Shown piece by piece: positions 26,001 through 34,770 of a stretch of 64,000 nt of DNA (the stretch's first letter is position 1; every line of letters begins with the position of its first letter). The notes under the pieces were generated by a model that worked only from the letters and a program-made list of their open reading frames with translations, was not told where the DNA came from and made no database searches. This DNA is from Cohnella silvisoli. GTDB taxonomy: Bacteria > Bacillota > Bacilli > Paenibacillales > Paenibacillaceae. The stretch is from the NCBI RefSeq assembly GCF_021190915.1, contig NZ_JAIOAP010000001.1, forward strand, positions 124,001-188,000, read 5' to 3'. Both the position numbers and the translations under genes were made by a program.

Positions 26001-26234
26001 GTGTTCGGATCCAAAGTCGCTTTCGGCGAGGGGGCGTTGTACATATTCGTGTCCGAATACGGCTATGACGCTTCGATCGAGATCAGAGATTCCAAAACGG
26101 GCAAAGGGTATTCGTTCGAATTGGAAAGCGAGCGGACGGTGCTGTTCGCCGCGGACGCCGAAGGACGGCTTGTCTCGGTGTGCGGAGGAGACGAAGTTCT
26201 TGTACTGGAGTACGAGGCGGAGCGGGTAACATGA
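23055..26234 (+). CDS. Large clan GH-A glycoside hydrolase, GH42-like architecture
   Basis: A 1059-residue protein with no signal peptide, so probably cytosolic. Residues about 14-240 look like a GATase-like fold. A TIM barrel follows at about 360-740, with the proposed acid/base Glu507 in HWDLINEPTMF and nucleophile Glu672 in LIQETG. A second GATase-like domain at about 760-900 (IIVPSPHNF, GGTVLFTGPIG) and a small beta domain end it. The barrel plus GATase layout resembles GH42 beta-galactosidases, but the family could also be a GH5 relative. It overlaps the preceding gene by eight bases and would cut oligosaccharides brought in by the importer. Confidence 0.8.
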   Translation: MNSDYEKDEPTPMMNTIVFYDPTFPYDGQRPSDEARNELQSKYKVVDADGLADALLSADVWIQLHGPYFPKQAWESIVRYLKQGKGLVQIGGAPFRIPVYREQGEWKAEGVQTAYHRQLRIHGVLETNADRIIGLEANPDISLAAGYESLLAIEPTCSFTLHLTRTDDRPGELGSSGPMDGHIYPLLYGVSGEGRKLSAPVTLIENTKGEFAGGRWLFVNQRIGQAFWDNGGLDALRDWGAYCAEGVTEMWLKPNYSCYEPGEQPVLSLHMQELGPVRPSAKAWQIALAVYEEEGHEALWEKKVSLPSSRELRIERLPVPVPVAPGFYRVVCEALSDRGERRVLRQGFWGRDDSLLSEGERLTVNRDYFVKAGKPMPIVGMTYMTSDVARKFLFMPNAGLWDADMARMKHAGINMIRTGIWTAWRQVMFVDGHPYEEVLRSIDSFILTAKKHGLEVVFTFFSFTPEMWEGVNPYLDPRSVAAQKRLIAAVVSRHVGSTNIHWDLINEPTMFDPKRVFSGPRTVGDAYEQTAFAEWLQNRHGDIRELQERWDMTPDEFPGFSSVSLPQPEEISFNIVDNALAKRNGIWLDYCLFTMEMHNRWAKELIATIRSHNGSQMVTVGQDEGLGSQRPSPFFYADAVDYTTVHSWWLMDHLLWDSLFSKTANKPNLIQETGIMYVETPNGRAKRSELEIRNILERKYAYAFAAGGAGAVQWIWNTNCYMNNVNESNIGALRADGTEKPEADVSYCYGRFMGEIRHLFKDRELEDVVVVFPYSNDFSNRKLAFDATTKLTRVLAYEMKVPFRAVGEYHLESLEQAPPKLIIVPSPHNFSRQALDTIVRHVKESGGTVLFTGPIGLDEYWRPESRYAEELGEYELGNVMREEAIEVDGCVLPVSFGVNRISEVNKELPVSGSCADAKALARKAEPTSVRMMKLGKGTFIRCPLPIELNERSEAIVAVYRHALSVAGYHPSIEWIRGEELHGVFGSKVAFGEGALYIFVSEYGYDASIEIRDSKTGKGYSFELESERTVLFAADAEGRLVSVCGGDEVLVLEYEAERVT

Positions 26235-26296
26235 AATGAATAAACGGTTCTTGGCTCGATGGTCAAGCTCCTGATTATTCGGAGGGTGGTGAATGG

Positions 26297-27619
26297 ATGG
26301 ACAAACCCAATTTTATTGTCATTTACTGCGATGATTTGGGATATGGCGATTTGGGCTGTTATGGCTCAACGGAGATGCTGACGCCCAATCTGGATCAATT
26401 GGCAGCGGATGGCGTACGCTTTACGCAGTGGTACTCCAATTCGCCGGTCTGTTCGCCATCGCGGGCAGCTTTGCTGACCGGGAAATATCCGGCAAACGCC
26501 GGAATTGGCCACATACTTCGCGGCAAGCGGGGGACATCGGGGCTGTCCTCCTCAGAGGTGACGCTGGCCCGGGCGTTGCAGGAACGGGGTTACCGCACTG
26601 GATTAATAGGAAAGTGGCATCTTGGTACGGCAAAAGACAATGGGCCTAATGCGCATGGATTCGACACATTCTTCGGCTTTCTGGCCGGATGTATCGACTA
26701 TTACTCGCATTTGTTCTACTATGAGCAGGCAAATGGCGTTAATCCGGTACATGATTTATGGGAGAATGAGCGTGAAGTGTGGTGCAATGGCCGTTATATG
26801 ACGGAGCTGATTACGGAGAAGGCGGTTGATTTCATTGATTCGTGCCAACGTCAGGAAGACCCTTTTTTCCTCTACGTTCCTTACAACGCCCCGCATTATC
26901 CGATGCATGCTCCGGCTGCCTATCTGGACCGCTTCCCAGACCTGCCGCCAGATAAACGTATTATGGCTGCGATGATTGCGGCGATGGATGATGGTGTGGG
27001 AGAGATCGTGCAAGCACTGAAGAAGAACGGGCATTACGAGAATACGGTTATTTTCTTTTCCAGTGATAATGGCCCTTCAACCGAATCGCGCAATTATTTG
27101 GATGGTACGGAGGATTTATATTATGGGGGAAGTGCAGGACTTTTCCGAGGGCACAAGGCCAGCCTGTTCGATGGCGGAATCCGCGAGCCGGCGATTCTCA
27201 GCTACCCTGCTCTCATTGAGGGCGGCTGGGTTTGCGATGAAATCTGTGCCATGATGGATATTTTTCCGACATTTATGTCATTTGCGTGCGTCGATACGGA
27301 CAATCAGGCGGCTAATATCGGCGATCTCCATGTAGATGGCAAAAGTCTTGTCCCTCTGTTGATGGAGGGGCAACCTAGTCCGCATCAGCAGTTATTCTGG
27401 GAGTACAGCGGCCAGTTGGCGGTCCGCGAAGGCAAATGGAAGCTGGTGAAAAATGGCGTCCTGGATTTCAGCCGAAAGGCTGCGGAGCAGCTTCATTTGT
27501 CGAATATTGAGGAAGACCCTAGTGAACGGATCAATTTAAAGGATCGCTTTCCGGAAATTGCTGCCCGGCTGGAACGGGATGTAGACGATTGGGCTTCTGT
27601 AGTGTTGGCAGAACGGTAA
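26297..27619 (+). CDS. Cys-type sulfatase (arylsulfatase family)
   Basis: A 440-residue alkaline-phosphatase-superfamily sulfatase. The metal-binding DD is at 12-13 (IYCDDLGYGDLG), the modification motif is Cys52 in CSPSR (CxPxR), then GKWHLG and SSDNG near 250. Cys52 must be converted to formylglycine; no maturation enzyme is visible here. There is no signal peptide, so it would work in the cytosol on imported sulfated sugars. AGGGTGGTGAATGG precedes the ATG. It is the last plus-strand gene of the LacI-side operon, 62 bases after the GH-A gene. Confidence 0.9.
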   Translation: MDKPNFIVIYCDDLGYGDLGCYGSTEMLTPNLDQLAADGVRFTQWYSNSPVCSPSRAALLTGKYPANAGIGHILRGKRGTSGLSSSEVTLARALQERGYRTGLIGKWHLGTAKDNGPNAHGFDTFFGFLAGCIDYYSHLFYYEQANGVNPVHDLWENEREVWCNGRYMTELITEKAVDFIDSCQRQEDPFFLYVPYNAPHYPMHAPAAYLDRFPDLPPDKRIMAAMIAAMDDGVGEIVQALKKNGHYENTVIFFSSDNGPSTESRNYLDGTEDLYYGGSAGLFRGHKASLFDGGIREPAILSYPALIEGGWVCDEICAMMDIFPTFMSFACVDTDNQAANIGDLHVDGKSLVPLLMEGQPSPHQQLFWEYSGQLAVREGKWKLVKNGVLDFSRKAAEQLHLSNIEEDPSERINLKDRFPEIAARLERDVDDWASVVLAER

Positions 27620-27746
27620 GATGATGCTATACGCTGCTCCAAGCTAGTTCCCTTTTTGGAAAATAGAGAATGGTTCGTAATGGTTGGATCGTATCGACGC
27701 ATGTCAGAATTTAGACATCGTGTTGGTGCGGTCTTTGTTTTTCTGC

Positions 27747-27781
27747 ATCCTTAGCGCGATGCTAGGGATCGTATATTTTTT
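27747..27781. terminator. Terminator between convergent genes
   Basis: ATCCTTAGC (27747-27755) and GCTAGGGAT (27761-27769) pair with one wobble around GCGAT, and TATATTTTTT follows. It fits the end of the sulfatase operon. Confidence 0.6.
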
Positions 27782-30002
27782 ACTTTCGTTCGATCACGTA
27801 ACCAGCGATACTGGACAACTCCTCGTCTGACACCACAATCCGCAGTTCCTGCTGACCAGTGGTGGAGCTTGAGCCGGGCAATGTATGCAAATGAGTCAGG
27901 CGCCCATCGACTGCGCCATAGACGTGCACGGCTGTGAATTCGCCATCGATGACAAGGGTGCCAGCTGCGAAAGGAATGCAGGCGAGGCTGCCGGCATGCT
28001 TCAAATCCCGGTCATCTATGGAGATAAGCGCCCATTCGCCTGTGAATCGAACGTAAGGAACATGATCGTAATGCTTCGTTTCCTGCCCTTCATTGCGCAG
28101 CGCAAGAGCGGTAAGTGCCGAATCCCCTCCGCTCGGACTCTCTATCCTTCCCCATGAAACAAGCTTCGGTTCGCCTTTCAAGCTGCCGGTATGGCCTTCG
28201 AGCCATAGCGGCTTCCAGCCGCAAGTGCGCCGATGCCAAGCTTGAAGCGCAGCCCAGCGGTTCATGTCGGAATCGGTCATTCGATTGCCATCGTTATCGA
28301 ACTCCCCGAGCGTCAGGCCGTTAGCGCCTACGACCGCGGTGTCGAGAAGAATGGAGCCGAGCGTATCCCAGTAGTAGCCGGTCGAAGTGTTGATAGGCAT
28401 ACCATGGGATGCCGCAAGCGATGCCCACAGGCAGCGCTGGTTGTGGCCGGAAATCTCATGAGCCGCGCTGTCGCCCGCATCGCCGAGGTCGTCGAGATTG
28501 ATCATATCGGTGACGTCGCGAAGCAGCGGATGAATGCCGTAATAGATGATCGTAACCGAGGGATCAACAGATTTGGCGGCATCATAAGCCAGCTTGAGCA
28601 AGGCGTGGGCAAGACGTTCGCCCCGATAAGCGGGATCGCGCGGCGCGCATACGTCCGGGCTGGGAAAGCCATAGCCGAAATCGAGCTTCAGCGCGGCAGG
28701 CCGCCATCTGCGCATGATGCGCTGAGTGCGTTCGATGATCAGCTGTCTCGTCCGCTCCGAGCTGGGATCGAGCAGGTAATGATACCCGCCTTCACCGAGC
28801 GGGTTGCCCGACCACCGCCACTGCCTAGGGGAGCCGTCAGCTCCGCAAAGCAAATCTTCAGCGGTCAGGCAGGATTGCTCAGGATCATCCGTCCAGCCAA
28901 TGCTTTGCCAGAGGGCGATTTCATATCCCCGATCGCGCAGCCCCGCCAAATCCGCTTCGAAATCCGGAAATCTCTCCAGGTTCGGCTCGCCGCTTCCGTT
29001 AAACGTCTCCCAATGGTCGTCCATAATGACCATGTCCGCCGCCGTGCTGCGGGATACTCGCTCCGTATATTGCTTTAAGTCATAACGCCCTTCCTTGAAG
29101 TCTCCCCAGGTACAGATGAAGGATCGCACATGATGCGGTGATTTGGGCTGGAACGGTCCGAATGCGGCATAGAGACGATTAAACGCGTCATATCCCGTGT
29201 CGCCCCATGCCAAGCGAAGCGGCTCCGTCCATACCCGGCGCCTAAGATCGGGAGCCATCCACAGGTCCTCGCGGTAAGCGAAATGCAGGTTTGCCGTTGT
29301 GGATTGCAGCTGCAGCGTTAGCGGCGCATCAGGCATTTCGCCGGGACCGAAGGCGATCCAGCCATGCCGGCCGCCCATCGCCGCGGCATAAAGCGGACGC
29401 GGAAAGGCGGCGGAGTAAGGCGTTCCCATCGCATCGCCGAAGCTGCCAAGGGGTAGCATGGCGTCGCCCATATCCCAGGAACGCCAGAACGAGTGGGTCG
29501 GAGAAGAACCGGCGGCCGGGACGCAGTAGCCTTCCGACGACCAATCCGACCAGAACGTTCGGTCTAGCCGAGGTGCGCGTGCCCTCTCTTTTTCCGTCAT
29601 CAGCCGAGAACCGAATCGCAGGGAGACAATCCTCGTATCGGTTGTCCAATTCGCCTCGATCCGGGTAAAGCACAGTCCCCAATCCGTCGTTTCGCATAGC
29701 AGGGAGCCAACGCCGAAAGTGCCGAAATCGAGAGCGATACGGTAGCCTCGCTCAGTAGCTTGTTCCACCGAGATCGCCGAAGCTTTTACATACATCGTAC
29801 CGCCGTCGTCTGTCGCCAGCTCGAAAGCCGGCAACAGGCTGCCGGACCAGATGACACTTTTTAAATGTGTCGCCTCAGGGACATGTCCAACTTCTCCCGC
29901 ATCGTCCGGGTAAACCGCCAATACCGCCTGATCCTTTTCCGTATCCCAGATCAATCGTCTTCCTGCAGCCGCAGCCACTATTGTAGAATATTGCAGCTTC
30001 AT
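27780..30002 (-). CDS. GH36-like alpha-galactosidase
   Basis: A 740-residue cytosolic glycosidase. An N-terminal beta domain is followed by a TIM barrel with MVIMDDHWE near 324-332 and the GH36/GH27 nucleophile motif LKLDFGYG near 438-445 (Asp441 nucleophile), and a C-terminal beta domain. It would release terminal alpha-linked galactose or a related sugar. ATG 30002 is preferred, with AGGTG upstream; a GTG nine bases earlier is in frame. It runs opposite to the sulfatase operon and behind an AraC gene on the same strand that probably controls it. Confidence 0.85.
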   Translation of the reverse strand: MKLQYSTIVAAAAGRRLIWDTEKDQAVLAVYPDDAGEVGHVPEATHLKSVIWSGSLLPAFELATDDGGTMYVKASAISVEQATERGYRIALDFGTFGVGSLLCETTDWGLCFTRIEANWTTDTRIVSLRFGSRLMTEKERARAPRLDRTFWSDWSSEGYCVPAAGSSPTHSFWRSWDMGDAMLPLGSFGDAMGTPYSAAFPRPLYAAAMGGRHGWIAFGPGEMPDAPLTLQLQSTTANLHFAYREDLWMAPDLRRRVWTEPLRLAWGDTGYDAFNRLYAAFGPFQPKSPHHVRSFICTWGDFKEGRYDLKQYTERVSRSTAADMVIMDDHWETFNGSGEPNLERFPDFEADLAGLRDRGYEIALWQSIGWTDDPEQSCLTAEDLLCGADGSPRQWRWSGNPLGEGGYHYLLDPSSERTRQLIIERTQRIMRRWRPAALKLDFGYGFPSPDVCAPRDPAYRGERLAHALLKLAYDAAKSVDPSVTIIYYGIHPLLRDVTDMINLDDLGDAGDSAAHEISGHNQRCLWASLAASHGMPINTSTGYYWDTLGSILLDTAVVGANGLTLGEFDNDGNRMTDSDMNRWAALQAWHRRTCGWKPLWLEGHTGSLKGEPKLVSWGRIESPSGGDSALTALALRNEGQETKHYDHVPYVRFTGEWALISIDDRDLKHAGSLACIPFAAGTLVIDGEFTAVHVYGAVDGRLTHLHTLPGSSSTTGQQELRIVVSDEELSSIAGYVIERK

Positions 30003-30102
30003 GGGTAACACCTGCCTATTCCGGTTTCATCTGGTCTTCACCATTATAAGGACGAATCGGCAGGAAAGTATTTAGTCGGCGTAGGGAAAGAGGTGTCCAA
30101 AA

Positions 30103-30993
30103 TCATGATTTCTGGTTAGGCCACTGAATATGATGATCGGTGTTGTACAGGGAGGAGCAGAAATCGGTCAGGCTCATTCCCGTTTTCTTTTTGAACATTT
30201 TACCGAAGGCATGAATGTCGTTGTAGCCGACCTGGGCGGCGATTTCGCCGAATGACAGCGGGGATTGCAGGGCGAGCTCCTTGGCTTTGGAAATGCGCGC
30301 CCAGATGAGGAATTGCATCGGCGTCGTGCCGAACGTTTTCTTGAATTCGACGATGATGTAGTTCCACGTCAGACCGGATAAGCGCTCGATTTCCGGTACG
30401 TCCAGGTTGCGGTCTAGATGATTCTCGATATGGTTTTTGACGAGGATGAGGCGGGCAAGGTTTTTGCGTCGTCCTGCTTCTTCTTGCTTGCGGCCGGAGG
30501 CGTGGCGCGACGTTTCGGCGAGGATGGTCAGCAGCAGCGCTTGGCATTCCAGTCGGTTCTCTAAGCCGGGCAACCGATACTTAGCGACGAGCTCCGCAAA
30601 ATGATGCTCAACCGCATGTCCGGCATAACATCCGAGCATATGCGCCCCCTCCAATAAATCCTCCATCGGAAAAGGAGTATCCGCAAAGTGGAAAACGACG
30701 GTTATCGAAATGAATGCGCGGCCGGGCAAGGAACGAAGCCCGTGCGCTTCGAAGGGACGGTAGAAAAACACGTCCCCCTTCTCGACAACGTGAGTACCGC
30801 CGCCGACCGTAAATTCGCCTCGACCGCCGATGACGTAGTTTAGGGCGTATTGCTTCAGGATGCGGCCAGAGAAACTCCAGTCGCGAGGAGCGTTAAAGAT
30901 GTGAGCGAGCGAGATGTAGGGCGGGAACCGGAAGTCGCTAAGCGCTTCTAGCGTTTCCTGCGGATAGAGCGCGGCCAGGTCGGGCTTGTGCAT
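30103..30993 (-). CDS. AraC-family transcriptional regulator
   Basis: A 296-residue cupin-plus-HTH regulator, clearly paralogous to the one at 10392-11288: both open with a DFxFPPYIxLAH segment and end with FGEIAAxVGYxDxHxFGKxFKxKxGxSL. The sensor domain is at about 25-125. AGGAGG precedes the ATG. It lies 100 bases upstream of the alpha-galactosidase gene on the same strand and is divergent from the dehydratase gene at 31100, so it could regulate both. Confidence 0.9.
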   Translation of the reverse strand: MHKPDLAALYPQETLEALSDFRFPPYISLAHIFNAPRDWSFSGRILKQYALNYVIGGRGEFTVGGGTHVVEKGDVFFYRPFEAHGLRSLPGRAFISITVVFHFADTPFPMEDLLEGAHMLGCYAGHAVEHHFAELVAKYRLPGLENRLECQALLLTILAETSRHASGRKQEEAGRRKNLARLILVKNHIENHLDRNLDVPEIERLSGLTWNYIIVEFKKTFGTTPMQFLIWARISKAKELALQSPLSFGEIAAQVGYNDIHAFGKMFKKKTGMSLTDFCSSLYNTDHHIQWPNQKS

Positions 30994-31099
30994 AGGCGAT
31001 CGGTTCCTCCTGAATCGTAAGAATGGATACTCTATCTTTGATTCTAGCTAACTACAAGCGCAATAGCGAGCCATACAATAGAAGCAAGGAGGAGTACCG

Positions 31100-32293
31100 A
31101 TGAAAATTACCGAGCTTGAGCTTCTTAAGGTCCCACCTTCGTGGGTGTGGGTCCGTATCCATACGGATTGCGGAATTACGGGTTTGGGCGAGCCTTATCT
31201 CGAGGATCACCCTGAAGTCGTGATGGCGGAAGTCAATCGGCTTGCGCCTTTCCTGATTGGCGAGGACCCGACGCGCTTGGAATACTTGTGGCGGAAAATG
31301 TACGAGTCAGGCAACGGTTATAAAGGCGGCCCCGTCAAAATGAGCGCGATAAGCGGCATCGACATGGCGCTCTGGGATATCACCGGCAAAGCGTATGGGC
31401 TGCCTGTTCATAAGCTGCTCGGCGGCAAGTTCAGGGATAGGGTGAAAGTGTACCGATCCTGTCACGATGAGCAGCCTTATACGGTGAAGCCCGGCTTGCC
31501 CTATCGGTCGACACCACTTGCATCGCGATCGGAAGATCCCGCTGATGGCTGGGCTTCTGAGCGAATGTCCCGTTCCGCCGAGGAACTGGTTAAATGGGGA
31601 TTCCGGTGCCTGAAGCTGCATTTCGGTCCATCAGACCGGCTCGATCAGCTTGCCGACCTCGATGAAATCAAAAGCTGCGTGGCAGCTGTTCGGGAGGCTG
31701 TGGGCGGGCAGATCGACATCGCGGTGGACATTCATAATACGCACATGAGTCGGGCCCTGCAGCTTGTTCGGCGGTTCGAGCCGTTCGGCTTGCTGTTCGT
31801 GGAAGAGCCGCTGCAGCCCGAGCGCATCGATCTCATCAAGCGTATCGTAGACGAAGCATCGATGCCGATTGCCGCGGGTGAGCGATGGATGGGCAAATGG
31901 GCTTTCCGGGAAGCGCTCGAAGCGGGAGTCTCAGTCGTGCAGCCCGATCTGGCGCATGCGGGCGGATTTACGGAGCTCCGCAAAATCGCCGCAATGGCTG
32001 AAGCTTCATACGCCTCCATAGCGCCGCACTGCCCGCTAAGCGCTTTGAGCTTTGCCGCGAGCGTTCAATTCGGAGCCGCGATACCGAATTTCCTGATCCA
32101 AGAGCATAACGAAGTGAACGACAGCCGGGAAGCGGGAGTTACGCGAATCGGGTACGGTTATATGCGGGATCCTTTCAAGCTTGGAGGTGACGGTTGCGTC
32201 CAGGTTCCGGATTTGCCCGGAATCGGATTCGAGCTGGATGAGAGCGGCTTTGCGGAAGTGATGAAGCAGCCTTGGCGGACAGCCAGAGGCTGA
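31100..32293 (+). CDS. Enolase-superfamily sugar-acid dehydratase (galactonate dehydratase-like)
   Basis: A 397-residue mandelate racemase/muconate lactonizing family enzyme. Metal ligands are Asp210 (VDIHN), the EEP at 235-237 and Glu261 (AGERW). An Asp283-His310 pair (QPDLAHAGG; APHCPLS) provides the general base, and K172-L-H174 takes the place of the KxK motif. This set is typical of acid-sugar dehydratases such as galactonate dehydratase, which remove water from aldonates to give 2-keto-3-deoxy sugars. The exact acid is unknown. AAGGAGGAG precedes the ATG. It is divergent from the AraC gene and convergent with the next gene. Confidence 0.85.
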   Translation: MKITELELLKVPPSWVWVRIHTDCGITGLGEPYLEDHPEVVMAEVNRLAPFLIGEDPTRLEYLWRKMYESGNGYKGGPVKMSAISGIDMALWDITGKAYGLPVHKLLGGKFRDRVKVYRSCHDEQPYTVKPGLPYRSTPLASRSEDPADGWASERMSRSAEELVKWGFRCLKLHFGPSDRLDQLADLDEIKSCVAAVREAVGGQIDIAVDIHNTHMSRALQLVRRFEPFGLLFVEEPLQPERIDLIKRIVDEASMPIAAGERWMGKWAFREALEAGVSVVQPDLAHAGGFTELRKIAAMAEASYASIAPHCPLSALSFAASVQFGAAIPNFLIQEHNEVNDSREAGVTRIGYGYMRDPFKLGGDGCVQVPDLPGIGFELDESGFAEVMKQPWRTARG

Positions 32294-32308
32294 ACGCAAT
32301 CACAATTC

Positions 32309-34540
32309 CTAAGCTTGCTTCTCCGGGGGAGTTTCCTCGGGAAGCGGCGTCAGTCGGAACTGCGCGGGCGTCATGCCGTAGGTTTTCTTGAACAAAGTAA
32401 AGAAATACGTGCTGCCCAGGCCTACTTTCTCGCTGATAACCGCAGCGGAGTCGTTCGTCTGCCGGAGCAGGCGTACGGCTTCATTCAGGCGGATGGCATT
32501 GACGTAATCGTTAAACGACTGATGGGTTGCCTGCTTGAATAACTTGCTCAGGTGCCCGCTTGAGTAATGCATCCGGTCGGCCGCCCATTCGAGGGACAGG
32601 TTCGGATCGTTGTAATGAGACCGGATCAGCTGCAACACCGATTCGATCATCTCCAGGTTGCGATTGCCGCGCTTCTCTTCGATTCGGTCGATAACGGTGG
32701 CGCAGAGCGGTTTCAACGCCGCCCCGATTTCGTTCAGCGTCTCGAATTCCGAGAACGAATACAGCAGCGATCCATGCGTCTCGTAATCGCCATCTTCGAA
32801 CGAGAGAATGTTCACGAACTGCTTGTGCACGGAGATGACGAGCTGGTTAGCGAACACGAAAGCGTATTTGTAATCAAGCGGGCGGATGGCTTCAAGAAAG
32901 CGGTCGATTTCCATGTCCGCCTCTTTTTTGTGGCCAAGCTTGATCGCATCGATGAGCGAATCTTCCATTTTTGCCGGATAATCTCCGCCCTTCCCGATCT
33001 GGGAAGCGATTGAATCTCGATCTATAATGCTGCCGTGGCCTACGAATAAACGGTATTTCAAATATCCGTGCGCGGAATGATAGGAGTCTTTAATCGCCTC
33101 CTCGGCATGGACGACATCGCCGATACCGAGCGTGACGGTCATTCGGAAATATTGCCGAACCGTCTGCTGCAGCTCGATCAAAGTCAGCAGGAAATGCTCG
33201 GCAGGCTTTGATTCACCGAACCGCACCAGAATAACGAGATGATCGTTCTCCACCTCCAGCGTTCTGAACGTCCCGTAAGGCTTCATGAGCTCATCGGCAA
33301 TATTGCGGATGGCGAAGCGGATCAGCTCCCGATCTTTATTGCTCCGAGCGAGAAACTGCCGGTAATCATCGATTTGCGCGACGATTACGCAGTATCGGCA
33401 TTCCTCACCAGACGGCCACTCGAACAAATTCGTTTCCGTTGCCCCGCCTGACTTCTGGCCCGTCAGCAGCTTTCGAAGATAAGATTCCTGCAGGAGCGGA
33501 TAGGCTCTCTTCCAAGAAGCTTCCAGCAGGGTTTGTTGATTCTGGAAGGCGGAATACGGCCGGAACATCCGGCTTGCCAGCCGAAAAGCCAGCAATACGC
33601 CGATGATCGTCAGGATGAGGGTAGCCGCCCATATGATCGTCTGCCTGCCGTCCAGGCCAAGGAACAATTGCTCGTAAGGCCTTTTTCCGATCAGGATCCA
33701 GCCTGTTTTCGCCGATTTGGAGAAGTTGATCAGTTGCTTGTCGCCGCCGGAGGATTCCGTGAAATGGCCTTGCTCCGATTGCGGAGAGGCCAATATGGTC
33801 TTTACGAAACTCTCATTGGAGAGGTTGTTCAGGAATTGCGAGGGATCGCTATGGGATATGACCATGCCCCGTCCGTCGAGAACCATCCATTCGTTACCCG
33901 TAGACGCCGCAAGGCTGCGGGTTAACTCCCCGATCGCTTTTTCTTCATTAACGTGGATAATGATCGCGCCGCTTTTGGGGATGAGATTGGAGAAGTTCGA
34001 GTACAGAACATACGAAAGAATAGGAATAGGATCCATAGGCGTGCCAAGCGGAGTAAGGTCGAGGCGCCTTGGAACGAATTCCATATAAGCGCCGTTTCCG
34101 CCGTTCTCGATCCGCCCGATAAGCTCGCCATCTATTGCCTTAGTAATGCCCCGATGATTGAGATATCGACCCGTATTGCTGTTATACACGCTTATATATT
34201 CGATGAAAGGATAGACGGCTTGGATGTTGCGCAGCTTGATTACGACCTCATTTTCAAGCAAAGGGGAGGTCGAGTCGCTTAACATGGCGGCAATCAGATC
34301 GGGTTCGTGCAGCAGTTCGCTGCCAACGGAAATGACCCGATCCTGTATGGAACGGGTTGCCTGATCGAGTTGATCCAACGTGGTAAGGGTTACCCGGTTA
34401 ATCTCCGCTTCGGCCTGGTAGGAGAAACGCTGGTAGAGAAACGCGGAAATAAGCAGGATGGACAGCAGCACGAGCAAAAGATAGGAAACGAGCAGCTTCC
34501 GATAGATCGAATAGCGCTTGATATTGTTCCATAGGCTCAT
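32309..34540 (-). CDS. Membrane-bound AraC-type regulator with extracytoplasmic sensor
   Basis: A 743-residue protein. Transmembrane segments at about 15-38 and 300-320 flank an extracytoplasmic sensor of Cache type; a cytosolic middle region and a C-terminal AraC double HTH (about 640-735, LEWAADRMHYSSGHLSKLFKQATHQSF and VSEKVGLGSTYFFTLFKKTYGMTPAQF) follow. Such one-polypeptide sensors are common in Paenibacillus and lie next to LplB/LplC-type importers. Here it is divergent from one at 34771, which it most likely switches on. Ligand unknown. Confidence 0.9.
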   Translation of the reverse strand: MSLWNNIKRYSIYRKLLVSYLLLVLLSILLISAFLYQRFSYQAEAEINRVTLTTLDQLDQATRSIQDRVISVGSELLHEPDLIAAMLSDSTSPLLENEVVIKLRNIQAVYPFIEYISVYNSNTGRYLNHRGITKAIDGELIGRIENGGNGAYMEFVPRRLDLTPLGTPMDPIPILSYVLYSNFSNLIPKSGAIIIHVNEEKAIGELTRSLAASTGNEWMVLDGRGMVISHSDPSQFLNNLSNESFVKTILASPQSEQGHFTESSGGDKQLINFSKSAKTGWILIGKRPYEQLFLGLDGRQTIIWAATLILTIIGVLLAFRLASRMFRPYSAFQNQQTLLEASWKRAYPLLQESYLRKLLTGQKSGGATETNLFEWPSGEECRYCVIVAQIDDYRQFLARSNKDRELIRFAIRNIADELMKPYGTFRTLEVENDHLVILVRFGESKPAEHFLLTLIELQQTVRQYFRMTVTLGIGDVVHAEEAIKDSYHSAHGYLKYRLFVGHGSIIDRDSIASQIGKGGDYPAKMEDSLIDAIKLGHKKEADMEIDRFLEAIRPLDYKYAFVFANQLVISVHKQFVNILSFEDGDYETHGSLLYSFSEFETLNEIGAALKPLCATVIDRIEEKRGNRNLEMIESVLQLIRSHYNDPNLSLEWAADRMHYSSGHLSKLFKQATHQSFNDYVNAIRLNEAVRLLRQTNDSAAVISEKVGLGSTYFFTLFKKTYGMTPAQFRLTPLPEETPPEKQA

Positions 34541-34770
34541 GGATAAATTCCTTCCTATGTGCGATTAGAAGCATTGTAGCGCGCGGAAACCGAAGTTTCA
34601 ATGGAAAAGCCGTTAATCCGGAAAATGGCGATGTTTTCGAAGGAATCTACGAAAATCGAAATCCTCAAAAATAACGGGACATCTCCGTTTCCCGCTTTTT
34701 TAAGTTTACCCGTCGGTTCCGGCGAGCCTAGAATGGGGGTATCCGCACAGACTAGGCAAGGAGTGATCGA

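Noticed and set aside
28233..29078. 281-residue plus-strand frame
   Set aside because: Antisense to the GH36-like gene, whose nucleophile motif lies on the other strand.
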